Origin: Allobosea psychrotolerans
Lineage (GTDB): Bacteria > Pseudomonadota > Alphaproteobacteria > Rhizobiales > Beijerinckiaceae
Reading direction: 5' to 3'
NCBI RefSeq assembly: GCF_002917105.1
Contig: NZ_PQFZ01000001.1
Span: 1-64,000 of the forward strand
DNA: 64,000 nucleotides
Shown one piece after another: positions 49,257 through 57,883 of the stretch. Each line of letters opens with the position of its first letter. Positions within the stretch are counted from its first letter, which is position 1. The position numbers and the translations under genes were made by a program. A model generated the notes under the pieces. It was not told the DNA's origin and ran no database searches. It saw nothing but the letters and a program-made list of their open reading frames with translations.

Positions 49257-49681
49257 CCGCCATAACGGCCGGCGAGAAGCCGGGCGAGGCGTTCGCCTTC
49301 GCTTGCCAGACGCGCCGCAGCCTCCTGGCTGCTGTCGGTACAGATGCGATGCGTCGCCGAATAGGCGCGGAAGCCGCGGTTATAAGCGCTGGTCAGGCGC
49401 TCGCGGCGCTGCGGCGTGCGGCCTTCGGCGTCGATCAGCGCGGTCATGCGTGCGCGCCAGTCCTCAGCCTCCTTGCCGGCGCAAAGGGTGCGCAGATAGG
49501 CGAGCGAACCCATGATCTCGGCCAAGCTCAGGAGCTGTGGCTCGTAAGGCGGGGGCGGCGGCTCGCCCGGCTCGGTCGCAGGCTTGGGCGGACTTGCGGC
49601 AGGGCGCTGCGTCTGCGCGGCAGCTTCGCCAAGCGAAAGCGCGATTAGGAGCGCCAGGATCAGGACCGCGCCCCGCCTCAC
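49253..49681 (-). CDS. TIGR02301-like conserved secreted protein
   Basis: 142 aa from a GTG whose first base is 49681; the GTGA overlaps the Nudix stop. A signal peptide (LILALLIALSLGEAAAQ) and a Pro-rich linker precede a domain with LLSLAEIMGSLAYLRTLC and LTSAYNRGFRAYSATHRICT, with two Cys that may form a disulfide. It matches my memory of an uncharacterised alphaproteobacterial family (TIGR02301). It is the last of the SDR-Nudix-TIGR02301 operon. Confidence 0.75.
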   Translation of the reverse strand: MRRGAVLILALLIALSLGEAAAQTQRPAASPPKPATEPGEPPPPPYEPQLLSLAEIMGSLAYLRTLCAGKEAEDWRARMTALIDAEGRTPQRRERLTSAYNRGFRAYSATHRICTDSSQEAAARLASEGERLARLLAGRYGG

Positions 49682-50175
49682 GGGCCGCGCCCGGCATCGC
49701 GCTGCAAGGCATCGTGCAGCAAGGCCCGGGCGCGCCTGAGTACGTCGCCGAGTTCGCGCGTCGTCGGCAGGCCGCCAAGACGCAGCGGATCGGCCCACAT
49801 CACGGCGCCGGCCTCCGGCCCGGTCGTCGGCTCGCCCGAGAGCCATTCGCCGACGAAGGAGGCGACGACGAAGTGATGCGTGACGCCGCCCTTGGCGTCG
49901 CGGCCGAAGATCTCGACATGGCGGTTGAAGCCGAGGATGCGTGCGGTGACGCCGACCTCCTCCTCAAGCTCGCGCAGGGCGGCTTCTTCCAGGGTCTCGC
50001 CGGGCTCGACCTTGCCGCCCGGCAGCGACCAGAGCTGGTCGGCCGGCGGCTTGGTCCGCGTCGCCAGCAGGACCTTGCCGTCGCGGAATACGGCGACGGA
50101 GGCCGCCAGAACCGGCCTTGCCGGCGCCTTGCCGACGGCTGGAAACCGGATGACCTGGCCGCTGTCGCCCGTCAC
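49678..50175 (-). CDS. NUDIX hydrolase
   Basis: 165 aa. The Nudix box GGKVEPGETLEEAALREL-EEEVGV is complete, with the REx2EE glutamates. The preceding LATRTKPPADQLWSLPGG and the following HHFVVASFVG are consistent with ADP-ribose or nucleotide-type substrates, but specificity is unclear. It is coupled to the SDR upstream (ATGA) and the TIGR02301 gene downstream. Confidence 0.92.
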   Translation of the reverse strand: MTGDSGQVIRFPAVGKAPARPVLAASVAVFRDGKVLLATRTKPPADQLWSLPGGKVEPGETLEEAALRELEEEVGVTARILGFNRHVEIFGRDAKGGVTHHFVVASFVGEWLSGEPTTGPEAGAVMWADPLRLGGLPTTRELGDVLRRARALLHDALQRDAGRGP

Positions 50176-50948
50176 ACGTGCTGCCCGCCATTGATATGGA
50201 GCTCGGAGCCCGTGACATAGCTTGAGGAGTCGGTGCAGAGGAAATAGATCGCCTTGGCGACTTCGTCGGTCTTGCCGAGGCGCTGCAGCGGCAGGGTCGC
50301 GACGATCTTCTCCGTGCCGGGCGAGAGGATGGCGGTGTCGATTTCACCGGGCGAAATCGAGTTCACGCGGATGCCGAGCGGCCCGAAATCGGCGGCCATC
50401 TCGCGGGTCAGGCTGGCGAGCGCGGCCTTGGAGGTGGCGTAGGCCGCGCCCGCGAAGGGGTGGACGCGGGAGCCGGCGATCGAGGTCACGTTGACGATCG
50501 CGCCCTTGGCCGTCGTCAACTCGTCGAGCAGTCCGCGCGCCAGCATGATCGGCGCGAAGAAATTGACCTGGAAGACCTTGTGCCAGTCGTTGAAGGAGGT
50601 CGTCGCGGCGCCCAGCCGGCCGCCCTGCGGCCCCTTGGGCGAAATACCGGCATTGTTGACCAGCGCGTTGAGCTTGCCGCCCTCGGCGGCCAAGCGCTTC
50701 TTGATCTCGGCGATGCCGCGCATCGTGTCTTCGGGGTCGCCGAGATCGATCTGGACGTGATCGGCAGCGCCCGAGGGCCAGGGGCATTTGTCGGAAAAGG
50801 CCTGGCGCGAGCAGGACAGGATGCGCCAGCCCGCCATGGCGAACTGCATCACGGTCGCATGGCCGATGCCACGGCTGGCGCCCGTCAGCAGCATGACCGG
50901 ACGCTTGCCGGCCTCGGTCTTGGGAAAATCGAATTTTGGCATCGCCAT
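50172..50948 (-). CDS. SDR-family oxidoreductase
   Basis: 258 aa. LLTGASRGIGHATVMQFAMA is the coenzyme-binding loop; LVNNAGISPKGPQGG follows, and YATSKAALASL carries the catalytic Tyr-x3-Lys. VNSISPGEIDTAILSPG is a typical SDR segment. Specificity cannot be predicted; the closest known pattern is classical 3-oxoacyl-ACP reductase-like or short-chain alcohol dehydrogenases. It is first of the SDR-Nudix-TIGR02301 group and 11 bases from pdxH. Confidence 0.87.
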   Translation of the reverse strand: MAMPKFDFPKTEAGKRPVMLLTGASRGIGHATVMQFAMAGWRILSCSRQAFSDKCPWPSGAADHVQIDLGDPEDTMRGIAEIKKRLAAEGGKLNALVNNAGISPKGPQGGRLGAATTSFNDWHKVFQVNFFAPIMLARGLLDELTTAKGAIVNVTSIAGSRVHPFAGAAYATSKAALASLTREMAADFGPLGIRVNSISPGEIDTAILSPGTEKIVATLPLQRLGKTDEVAKAIYFLCTDSSSYVTGSELHINGGQHV

Positions 50949-50959
50949 GGAGACTATCC

Positions 50960-51574
50960 TCAGGGGTAGAGGCGCGTGCGCGACCAGGGCTCGGCTGCCG
51001 AGGGGCGACGGAACACGACGCGATCATGCAGACGGAATGCGCCGTCGCGCCAGAATTCGATATAGACGGGCTCGATCCGGAAGCCGGTCCAATGCGGCGG
51101 CCGCGGGATCGTGCCCAGGCCGAATTTCGCAGCATAGCTCGCGACCGCCTTCTCCAGCGCAAAGCGGCTTTCCAGGGGGCGTGACTGCTGGGAGGCCCAG
51201 GCGCCGATGCGGCTGTCGCGCGGACGCGACTGGAAATAGGCGTCGGCCTCGGCCTCCGTCACCAGCGAAACCGAGCCGCGAATCCGGACCTGCCGGCGCA
51301 GGCTCTTCCAGTGGAAGAGCGCGGCCGCCTTGCCCTGGCCGAGCAGCTCCTGCCCCTTCTGGCTTTCGGTGTTGGTGTAGAAGACGAAGCCGGCCGCATC
51401 ATAGCCCTTCAGCAGCACCATGCGGCTATTGGGCATGCCGTCGGCGTCGACCGTCGACAGCGCCATGCCGGTGGGATCGTTCGGCTCGGATTTCGTCGCC
51501 TCCTGCAGCCAGTCATGGAACAGAGCAAATGGCTCATCCGCCTGGGTGAAGTCACCGGTCGTTAACGGTTCCAC
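50960..51574 (-). CDS. pdxH: Pyridoxamine 5'-phosphate oxidase
   Basis: FMN-dependent oxidation of pyridoxamine or pyridoxine 5'-phosphate to pyridoxal 5'-phosphate. 204 aa from a GTG whose first base is 51574, with AAGGA 9 bases upstream; the open frame continues further upstream but is not conserved. [18 protein letters not shown] and [14 protein letters not shown] are the FMN-binding stretches. The signature [14 protein letters not shown] matches with the active-site Arg and His. Confidence 0.95.
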   Translation of the reverse strand: MEPLTTGDFTQADEPFALFHDWLQEATKSEPNDPTGMALSTVDADGMPNSRMVLLKGYDAAGFVFYTNTESQKGQELLGQGKAAALFHWKSLRRQVRIRGSVSLVTEAEADAYFQSRPRDSRIGAWASQQSRPLESRFALEKAVASYAAKFGLGTIPRPPHWTGFRIEPVYIEFWRDGAFRLHDRVVFRRPSAAEPWSRTRLYP

Positions 51575-51700
51575 GTGCTTAATCCTTGCTGGTTCTGGGT
51601 AGGCGTCGGGCGAGCGCGATCTGTGATTTGGGGTGTGAGAGCAAGTCTGTATAGGGCAGCGGCGGGGGCGATCCAAAGCCCTCCTGCGCGCTATGCATCC

Positions 51701-52162
51701 ATGCGTTCGGTCCTGGTCGGCGGGGCGCTCGGGCTGGCCGTGTTCAGCGGCGGCTGCTCGGTCTCGTTCCCGATCCTGGGATTGTCCTCCAAGAGCGAGG
51801 ACGAGGTCGCCACGACATCCTCGATCCCGCCGATACAAAGCCCGGCCAAGGGCGGAGCGCTCGCCTCGCTTGCCTCCGATCTCGGACCTGAGGACATGCG
51901 CCGGGCCGATGGCGCGATGGCCGTGGCGCTCGATCCGCAGGGCAATGGCGCGGCGGTGTCCTGGGACAATCCCCAGAGCGGCATCAAGGGCTCCTTCATC
52001 CCTGTCGGTGGCCCGTTCCTGCGTTCCGACGAGATTTGCCGCGCCTTCATCGCCAGTGTCCAGTTGCAGGCCAAGCCGGCCAAGCTGCAAGGCACGGCCT
52101 GTCGTCCCTCGGGCGGCGACTGGGCGGTCAAGGACGTCCAGCCCTGGAAAGGCCTGACCTGA
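51701..52162 (+). CDS. RT0821/Lpp0805-like surface lipoprotein
   Basis: 153 aa from the ATG at 51701. The longer open frame starting at 51575 would cross the promoter region of pdxH and lacks signal features. The N-terminus [17 protein letters not shown] ends in a lipobox-like Cys. The remainder is low-complexity with [20 protein letters not shown] and [11 protein letters not shown]...LQGTACR, recalling the alphaproteobacterial RT0821/Lpp0805 surface-protein family. Function unknown. Confidence 0.7.
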   Translation: MRSVLVGGALGLAVFSGGCSVSFPILGLSSKSEDEVATTSSIPPIQSPAKGGALASLASDLGPEDMRRADGAMAVALDPQGNGAAVSWDNPQSGIKGSFIPVGGPFLRSDEICRAFIASVQLQAKPAKLQGTACRPSGGDWAVKDVQPWKGLT

Positions 52163-52308
52163 GCGGCAGGCGGAGGATCGTCGATCGCGATCTTTGCGCT
52201 GGATGTTGCGTTCGGGCCACACCATTCCCAGATATCGGGTTGTTGGTGAGAGGCTGCCGGCGGCACGTAGTCGCCTGGCCGTCTCCCTCGTGCGAATGGG
52301 GTCTATGA

Positions 52309-53223
52309 ATGCGCGATCCGTATCAGGTTCTGGGCGTCGCCCGGTCGGCCAAAGAGGACGAGATCAAGAAGGCTTACCGGAAGCGGGCGAAGGATCTGCA
52401 TCCCGATCGCAACCGGGACGATCCCAAGGCGCAGGACCGCTTTGCCGAACTCAACGGCGCCTACGAGATCCTCGGCGACGAGACCAAGCGCAAGCAGTTC
52501 GACCGCGGCGAGATCGATGCCGAGGGCAAGCCGAAATTCGCGGGCTTCGAGGGCATGGGCGCCGGGCGCGGCGGCCGCGCCGGAGGCTTTGAATTCAATT
52601 TCGGCCAGGGCGGCGGCCAGCCCTTCGGCCGCGGCGGGCAGGATGCCGGCTTCGATCCGGCCGATATCTTCGGCTCGCTCTTCGGCGATGCGGCGCGGCG
52701 TGGCGCCCGGGCCAGGCCGGAGGCGCACAAGCCGCCGGAGCAGAGTTTTACGCTGGAGGTGACGCTGGCGCAGGCGGTGGCGGGAGCGTCGCGGCGCGTT
52801 CGGCTGCCCGGCGGGCGCGAGGTCGATGTCACGATTCCCGCGGGCGTCGCCGACGGCAAGGTCATGCGCCTGCGTGGTCTTGGCCAGGTCGACCCGCATT
52901 CGGGCGAGGCCGGCGACGTGATGATGGCGATCAAGGTCAAGCCTGATCCGCGCTTCACGGTCGAGGGCAATGATCTGCGCACTCGCGTGCCGGTGCCGCT
53001 GGCCAAGGCGGTGCTTGGCGGCCCGCTGCATGTGCCGACGCTGACCGGCGCCGTCGAGATGAAGATCCCGCCCTTGACGGGCACGACCCGGCAGTTCCGC
53101 CTGCGTGGCAAGGGCCTGAAGGGGGAGAAGGGCGCGGTCGGCGATCTCTTCGTCGCCATCGACATCGAGATGCCGGCGACCGACGACGAACTGACGGCGC
53201 TGATGAAGGCGCGCACGCCGTAA
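52309..53223 (+). CDS. DnaJ-like co-chaperone with DnaJ C-terminal domain
   Basis: 304 aa, ATG at 52309. The J domain carries [20 protein letters not shown] and the HPD motif LHPDRNR, then a Gly/Phe-rich linker ([18 protein letters not shown]). The DnaJ C-terminal domains follow ([39 protein letters not shown]). It lacks the Cys-rich zinc domain, so it is a CbpA-type DnaJ. It precedes fabI. Confidence 0.92.
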   Translation: MRDPYQVLGVARSAKEDEIKKAYRKRAKDLHPDRNRDDPKAQDRFAELNGAYEILGDETKRKQFDRGEIDAEGKPKFAGFEGMGAGRGGRAGGFEFNFGQGGGQPFGRGGQDAGFDPADIFGSLFGDAARRGARARPEAHKPPEQSFTLEVTLAQAVAGASRRVRLPGGREVDVTIPAGVADGKVMRLRGLGQVDPHSGEAGDVMMAIKVKPDPRFTVEGNDLRTRVPVPLAKAVLGGPLHVPTLTGAVEMKIPPLTGTTRQFRLRGKGLKGEKGAVGDLFVAIDIEMPATDDELTALMKARTP

Positions 53224-53289
53224 GAGGTTGTGCTCGCGCTCTTTACCAGAGTGCGCGGGCCCGCGTCGGCCATCGAAGCGCCGCAACAG

Positions 53290-53326
53290 GCGAAAACCGG
53301 TTTCCACTTTTCGGCGTCCTGTTCTA
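53290..53326. repeat. Repeat fragment ACCGGTTT-core with TTCTA end
   Basis: GCGAAAACCGGTTTCCACTT followed by TTCGGCGTCCTGTTCTA. Its complement reads TAGAACAGGACGCCGAAAAG, then TGG, related to CTAGAGCAGGATGCGAAAA at 49256. It lies just ahead of fabI. Confidence 0.5.
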
Positions 53327-53362
53327 TGAGACCCCTCCTTTTGTTTCGTTCCAGGGTCTCCG

Positions 53363-54205
53363 ATGCCTGACGCCATCACCGCCGTCCTTCCGACCGCCAA
53401 TCTGCTCAAGGGCAAGCGCGGCCTCGTGATGGGTGTCGCCAATAACCGCTCGATCGCCTGGGGTATTGCCAAGGCCGCCGCCGATGCCGGTGCGGAACTC
53501 GCCTTCACCTATCAGGGCGATGCGCTGAAGAAGCGCGTCGAGCCCCTGGCGAAGGAACTCGGCGGCCATGTCGTCGGCCATTGCGACGTCACCGATTCGG
53601 CCTCGATCGACGCCGTCTTCGCCGAGATCGAGAAGCTCTGGGGCAAGCTCGACTTCGTCGTTCACTGCATCGCCTTCTCCGACAAGGACGAGTTGACCGG
53701 GCGCTATGTCGAGACCAGCGAGGCGAACTTCACGAAGTCGCTCCTGATCTCCTGCTACTCCTTCACCGCCGTGACACAGCGCGCGGAGAAGCTGATGAGC
53801 GATGGCGGCGCCATGCTGACGCTGACCTATTACGGCGCCGAGAAGTGGATGCCGCATTACAACGTCATGGGCGTCGCCAAGGCCGCGCTCGAGGCGAGCG
53901 TGCAATATCTCGCCGCCGATCTCGGCCCCTCGAAGATCCGCGTCAACGCGATCTCGGCCGGGCCGATCAAGACGCTGGCGGCGTCGGGCATCGGCGATTT
54001 CCGCTACATTCTGCGCTGGAACGAGTACAATTCGCCGCTGCGCCGCACCGTGACGATCGAGGAGGTCGGCGAGACCGCCGTCTTCCTGGTCTCCGACATG
54101 TCGCGCGGCATCACCGGCGAGATCCTGCATGTCGATGCGGGCTATCATGTCGTCGGTATGAAGGTGCCGACCGCGCCGGATATCTCGCTCGAACGCAGCG
54201 AGTGA
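53363..54205 (+). CDS. fabI: Enoyl-[acyl-carrier-protein] reductase (NADH) FabI
   Basis: Reduces the enoyl-ACP intermediate in each round of fatty-acid elongation. 280 aa, ATG at 53363. MGVANNRSIAWGIAKAAADA is the NADH-binding segment, IAFSDKDELTGRYVETS follows, and the FabI catalytic Tyr-x6-Lys occurs in HYNVMGVAKAALEASVQY. IKTLAASGIGDF is the mobile substrate loop. Length is normal for the alphaproteobacterial form. Confidence 0.96.
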   Translation: MPDAITAVLPTANLLKGKRGLVMGVANNRSIAWGIAKAAADAGAELAFTYQGDALKKRVEPLAKELGGHVVGHCDVTDSASIDAVFAEIEKLWGKLDFVVHCIAFSDKDELTGRYVETSEANFTKSLLISCYSFTAVTQRAEKLMSDGGAMLTLTYYGAEKWMPHYNVMGVAKAALEASVQYLAADLGPSKIRVNAISAGPIKTLAASGIGDFRYILRWNEYNSPLRRTVTIEEVGETAVFLVSDMSRGITGEILHVDAGYHVVGMKVPTAPDISLERSE

Positions 54206-54252
54206 GCGGGCAGCCGTCCCGCTCCAAAGTTCTGCCATCGATCGAATCGCGG

Positions 54253-54292
54253 AGCGCTATCGGCTCGGGGCCTGCCCCGAGCCGATAGCGCT
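54253..54292. terminator. Long perfect hairpin between convergent genes
   Basis: AGCGCTATCGGCTCGGGG (54253-54270) and its complement (54275-54292) are perfectly paired over 18 bp around a 4-base loop. Little T-tract is present, so it may be a bidirectional transcript end or a dispersed palindrome. Confidence 0.68.
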
Positions 54293-54306
54293 TTACGAGA
54301 TGGCGT

Positions 54307-54798
54307 TCAGTTGATCGCCTTGATGCTTCCGAAGATCGCGTCGAGTTCCTTGCCATGCGACTCGCGCTCCTCGTCGGAGCCCCAGACCGTCAGCATGATC
54401 ATGCGGTTTTCGCCGGCGGGCAGCAGGATGAAGTCGACCTTCGTCGGGCCGTTCCCGTCGGTGGTGCGGTACTGGAAGACCGTGGCCGGAATGCCGTTCA
54501 AGGGAGCCTCGGCCTTGATCGGCTCGACCTTCTTGATCTTGTTGTCCTTCATCCAGGCATCGTTGTTGGCGAGCATCTTGTCGATGTTGCGCGCATCGGC
54601 AAACTCGACGGAGAAGAACACCGACTCATCCTGCGGGCGGGCGGAATAGCCGTAGTCGATCTCCTGGGTCTTCCAGTTGTTCGGAACGGTGATGGTAACG
54701 GCCGGGTTCTTGGTGGGGACGGCGAAGTTTTTCGCATATGCCGGCGCGATCATGAGAAGCGCGGCGACGACGGCGGCGAGGGGACGAGCGAGTGTCAT
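54307..54798 (-). CDS. Conserved periplasmic protein of unknown function
   Basis: 163 aa from the ATG whose first base is 54798. A signal peptide (LAAVVAALLMIAPAYA) is followed by a compact alpha/beta domain: VTITVPNNWKTQEIDYGYSA, SVFFSVEFADARNIDKML, ATVFQYRTTDGNGPTKVDFI, MLTVWGSDEERESHGKELD. It looks like a small PsbP- or DUF1795-type periplasmic protein, but I cannot name the family securely. Confidence 0.7.
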   Translation of the reverse strand: MTLARPLAAVVAALLMIAPAYAKNFAVPTKNPAVTITVPNNWKTQEIDYGYSARPQDESVFFSVEFADARNIDKMLANNDAWMKDNKIKKVEPIKAEAPLNGIPATVFQYRTTDGNGPTKVDFILLPAGENRMIMLTVWGSDEERESHGKELDAIFGSIKAIN

Positions 54799-55132
54799 GG
54801 TAGGTTCTTTCAAGCCAGGCTCCATCTTGTCGCCTGCAGCGCTTTTCTCCTGCGCCGATGATCGAGATGACGCAACGTTGCTCGCGCGGCACTTTGGATA
54901 ACGGTTAATTAACCCAAGGGCAGAAGAGCGCGTGCCGAGCGTTGCATTGTTCAGGACTGGGCCGCGACCAACGCTGGCGAACGGAGACCGCCGCGATTGC
55001 GAGCAGGTGGCGGGACGATTTCCGTCTTGCCTGGAGCAGTTTCGGATCCGATTGGATCGTTCAACAGCTCCTGCTCTTCGTTTCAACGCGCCTTCTTCAC
55101 GCAAGCAGGTATCCGCTTCGCTCGAAAACGCT
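54799..55132. other. Gap with RIME-like element and TTAATTAA palindrome (334 bp)
   Basis: No gene. GGTTAATTAACC (54903-54914) is a perfect 12-bp palindrome upstream of the preceding periplasmic gene. From 55031 the region is the RIME-like repeat, which ends inside the folK stop codon. Confidence 0.65.
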
Positions 55133-55136
55133 CTAG
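55031..55136. repeat. 106-bp RIME-like intergenic element (second complete copy)
   Basis: Same length, order and orientation as 47885-47990 with scattered differences (ACCGGTG replaced by GCAGGTA and others). It begins CTGGAGCAG and ends CTCTAG. The terminal CTA is the complement of the TAG stop codon of folK. Confidence 0.82.
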
Positions 55137-55645
55137 TCCAGTACGCTCCGCAAGCGCTCGGTCGCCTCCGCGTCCCGCCTGACAGTGGGGTCGGCGAGCT
55201 CGTCGCGGAGCTTGGCTGCGGTCCGGCCGCCGATTGCCAGCATGGGCGCGATCTCCGCCAGCGGCGCCAGGGCAAAGGCGCGCTCGGCCAGGCGCGGATG
55301 CGGCACCTGCAGGCCGGGCTGGTCGATCTCGGCGTCGCCATAGCTCAGAATGTCGATGTCGAGCGTGCGCGGCCCCCAGCGCTCGAGGCGCTCGCGACCC
55401 TGCCGCTTCTCGATGTCGAGGACGAGGGTAAGCAACTCGGTTGCAGGCAGGCTGGTTTCGACCAGTACGGCCATGTTGAGGAATTCCGGCTGGTCGAGCC
55501 GTCCCCAGGGCGGCGTCCGGTAGACCGAGGAGATCTTGCCCAGCCTGATCCCGGGATGCGCGGCGAGCGCTTTCAGCGCCGCCGCGAAGGCTGCGACCGG
55601 GTCGCCGAGATTGCCGCCGAGCCCGAGCGCGGCCTCAATCGCCAC
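55133..55645 (-). CDS. folK: 2-amino-4-hydroxy-6-hydroxymethyldihydropteridine pyrophosphokinase
   Basis: Transfers pyrophosphate from ATP to 6-hydroxymethyl-dihydropterin, before FolP. 170 aa. ALGLGGNLGDPVAAFAAALK and the HPPK signature RWGPRTLDIDIL are intact, with VPHPRLAERAFALAPLAEIA near the C-terminal part. It overlaps folB by 11 bases and is last of the folP-folB-folK operon. The stop codon is provided by the repeat that follows. Confidence 0.95.
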   Translation of the reverse strand: MAIEAALGLGGNLGDPVAAFAAALKALAAHPGIRLGKISSVYRTPPWGRLDQPEFLNMAVLVETSLPATELLTLVLDIEKRQGRERLERWGPRTLDIDILSYGDAEIDQPGLQVPHPRLAERAFALAPLAEIAPMLAIGGRTAAKLRDELADPTVRRDAEATERLRSVLD

Positions 55646-56009
55646 GCTGGTAGCTCAGCTTTATGCCGACGCTGGCGAGCGTGGCATGGATCGGAGGGGC
55701 AGGCTTGCGCAGGGTAACTTCGACGCGATTCACCGGGGGAAAGCCGTCGAGCACGGCCATTGCGACGGCGCGCGCCGCTGCTTCCAGGAGGTTGAAGCGC
55801 TTGGCGGTGAAGGCATCCGTCACCACACCGACGACCTTGCCGTAATTCACCGTGTCGGCGAGGCTGTCGCTGATCGCCGAGGAGCGCAGGTCGGTCTCCA
55901 GCAGGAGGTCGAGCGTGAAGCGCTGCCCGAGCCGCTCCTCCTCCGAGAAGAAGCCGTGATAGGCGTAGATATCGAGCTTCTCGATCAGAATGCTGCCGGT
56001 TTCGCTCAC
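55635..56009 (-). CDS. folB: Dihydroneopterin aldolase
   Basis: Cleaves dihydroneopterin to 6-hydroxymethyl-dihydropterin. 124 aa. DIYAYHGFFSEEERLGQRFT is the family N-terminal stretch with the active-site Tyr and His; TVNYGKVVGVVTDAF and RVEVTLRKPAPPI follow. It is coupled to folP by an ATGA overlap and to folK by an 11-base overlap. Confidence 0.95.
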   Translation of the reverse strand: MSETGSILIEKLDIYAYHGFFSEEERLGQRFTLDLLLETDLRSSAISDSLADTVNYGKVVGVVTDAFTAKRFNLLEAAARAVAMAVLDGFPPVNRVEVTLRKPAPPIHATLASVGIKLSYQRGD

Positions 56010-56863
56010 GGGGCGCCCTTTGCGGAGTTCAGGCTGGCGGAATTGGCGATGGCGGCCCAGACCTGGAGCGCCTCGCGATGGACGCGCACGTCATGGGCGC
56101 GGATGATGGCCGCGCCCTGCGAGACGCCATAGAGATGGCTGCTGATGCTGCCGGCGACGCGCTCGGCGGCAATTTTCTGGCCGGTGATCCGGCCGATCAT
56201 CGATTTGCGCGAGGCCCCGAGCAGGATCGGGCAACCCAGCTCCTTCAGCCGGCCGAGATCGCGGATCAAGGCGAGGTTCTGCGCTGGGGCCTTGCCGAAG
56301 CCGATGCCGGGATCGACGACGATCTGGCTGTGCGGCACGCCGGCGGAGGTGGCGATGGCGATGGAGCGCTCCAGGAAGCGCAGCACGTCGTCGAAGATGT
56401 CGATGTCGGGATCGATCGTGTCGCGGTTGTGCATCAGGACCATGGGCGCGCCGTAGCGCGCCGCGACCTTGGCGATGGCGGGCTCGCGCTGCGCGCCCCA
56501 GATATCGTTGACGATGGCGGCACCTGCGCTCAGCGCGGCTTCGGCAACTTCGACCTTCCATGTGTCGATCGAGACCGGCACCGAGAGCGCGTTGGCGAGA
56601 CCCGCGACCACGGGCCGCACCCGCGCGATCTCCGTCGCGGCGTCGATGGCGGCATGGCCCGGCCGGGTCGATTCCCCGCCGACATCGATGATGGCAGCCC
56701 CCTCCATCGCCAAAGTGAGGCCATGAGCGATCGCCTCCTCCGCATTGGCGAGCAGGCCGCCATCGGAGAAGGAATCGGGCGTGATGTTGACGACGCCCAT
56801 GATGAGCGGCCGCGCATCGAGGGCGAGGCTATGGCCGTCGGGCAAGGTGAGAGCCAGGGACAT
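56006..56863 (-). CDS. folP: Dihydropteroate synthase
   Basis: Joins 6-hydroxymethyl-dihydropterin pyrophosphate to p-aminobenzoate; the target of sulfonamides. 285 aa. MGVVNITPDSFSDGG and IDVGGESTRPGHAAID are the two family signatures, with IVVDPGIGFGKAPAQNL later. It is first of folP-folB-folK. Confidence 0.96.
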   Translation of the reverse strand: MSLALTLPDGHSLALDARPLIMGVVNITPDSFSDGGLLANAEEAIAHGLTLAMEGAAIIDVGGESTRPGHAAIDAATEIARVRPVVAGLANALSVPVSIDTWKVEVAEAALSAGAAIVNDIWGAQREPAIAKVAARYGAPMVLMHNRDTIDPDIDIFDDVLRFLERSIAIATSAGVPHSQIVVDPGIGFGKAPAQNLALIRDLGRLKELGCPILLGASRKSMIGRITGQKIAAERVAGSISSHLYGVSQGAAIIRAHDVRVHREALQVWAAIANSASLNSAKGAP

Positions 56864-57002
56864 TCAAACCTGCTGCAGCAGCGAAGAGCCGCCTATATAC
56901 GGCGCATCGGGCCTCGGCCAACAGAAAGCGATGGGGCTCGTCATGGCCGCGACGCATGACCGCCGCCCGCGAGGGCCTTTGACGGGCAAAGCGCCAGCGT
57001 GC

Positions 57003-57611
57003 ATGAGCCCCCGCATGGTCCCGATCACGCTCCCGCAACGGCTCATTCTCATTCGCCACGGCGAAACCGAGTGGAATCGCGAAGGCCGCCTGCAGGGCGC
57101 CCAGGATGTCCCGCTCAACGCTTTGGGGCGGACGCAGGCCGCGGAGGCGGCTGAGCGACTCAAGGCTCTGGCGCCGGATTTCGCGGCGTTCGACTACATT
57201 GCTTCGCCGATGGAGCGTGCGCGCGAGACCATGGACATCCTGCGCGGCCAATTGCAGCTGCGGCCTGGGGCTTACCGCATCGACGAACGCTTGCGCGAAC
57301 TGACCTTCGGCGAGTGGGAAGGCTTCACCTGGCGCGAGATCCGCAAGAGCGAGCGCGAACAGGCGCAGATGCGCGAGCGCGACAAATGGGGCTTCGTCCC
57401 GCCGGGCGGCGAGAGCTACCGGATGCTCGCCGAGCGCATCAGGCCCGTGCTGGAAGAACTGCGGCGCGAGACGGTCATCGTCAGCCATGGCGGCATTGCG
57501 CGTGCCGTCCTGGCATTGGTTGGGGCGGTGTCTCCGCAGAAGGCCGCGCTGGTCGATATCTGGCAGGGCAAGATCCTGGTGGTGTCGGGCAATCAAGCCG
57601 ACTGGCTCTGA
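57003..57611 (+). CDS. Histidine phosphatase family protein
   Basis: 202 aa from the ATG at 57003; ATG 57015 is a close alternative, and the frame is open farther upstream without conservation. LILIRHGETEWNREGRLQGA contains the RHG phosphohistidine loop, YIASPMERARETMDIL the second Arg, RELTFGEWEG the Glu, and VSHGGIARAVLA the second His. Members range from phosphoglycerate mutases to cobalamin or sugar phosphatases, and substrate cannot be fixed here. Divergent from folP. Confidence 0.9.
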   Translation: MSPRMVPITLPQRLILIRHGETEWNREGRLQGAQDVPLNALGRTQAAEAAERLKALAPDFAAFDYIASPMERARETMDILRGQLQLRPGAYRIDERLRELTFGEWEGFTWREIRKSEREQAQMRERDKWGFVPPGGESYRMLAERIRPVLEELRRETVIVSHGGIARAVLALVGAVSPQKAALVDIWQGKILVVSGNQADWL

Positions 57612-57883
57612 AAATGCCGTGGGAGTAGTCTGCTGTTGCGGCAGCGTGGTGGAACCCAAGCGTTCATCACGGGTTCAGTCAGGGTTTGGCAAGGTCGATC
57701 TGCTAAGGCAGTTTCGTGCAGCGGTGGCATGCTCGGCCGGTAAGGCACAGCGGGAAGAGCGCATCGGGGGGTGTGGCTCGCCCGTGTTTTTTTGAAGGTG
57801 CGTCGCAGGGGTGCGAGTGCCTGGTTCGAGGGTGCTTTCCGCCTCGCTCCGGGATGTCGTGGTTCTGAGCGCAGCGGGGCGCG

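Noticed and set aside
57685..57705. Possible sigma-54 promoter ahead of the peptide synthetase (TTGGCAAGG... region)
   Set aside because: The TGGCA half is present, but no TTGC element lies at the required distance.
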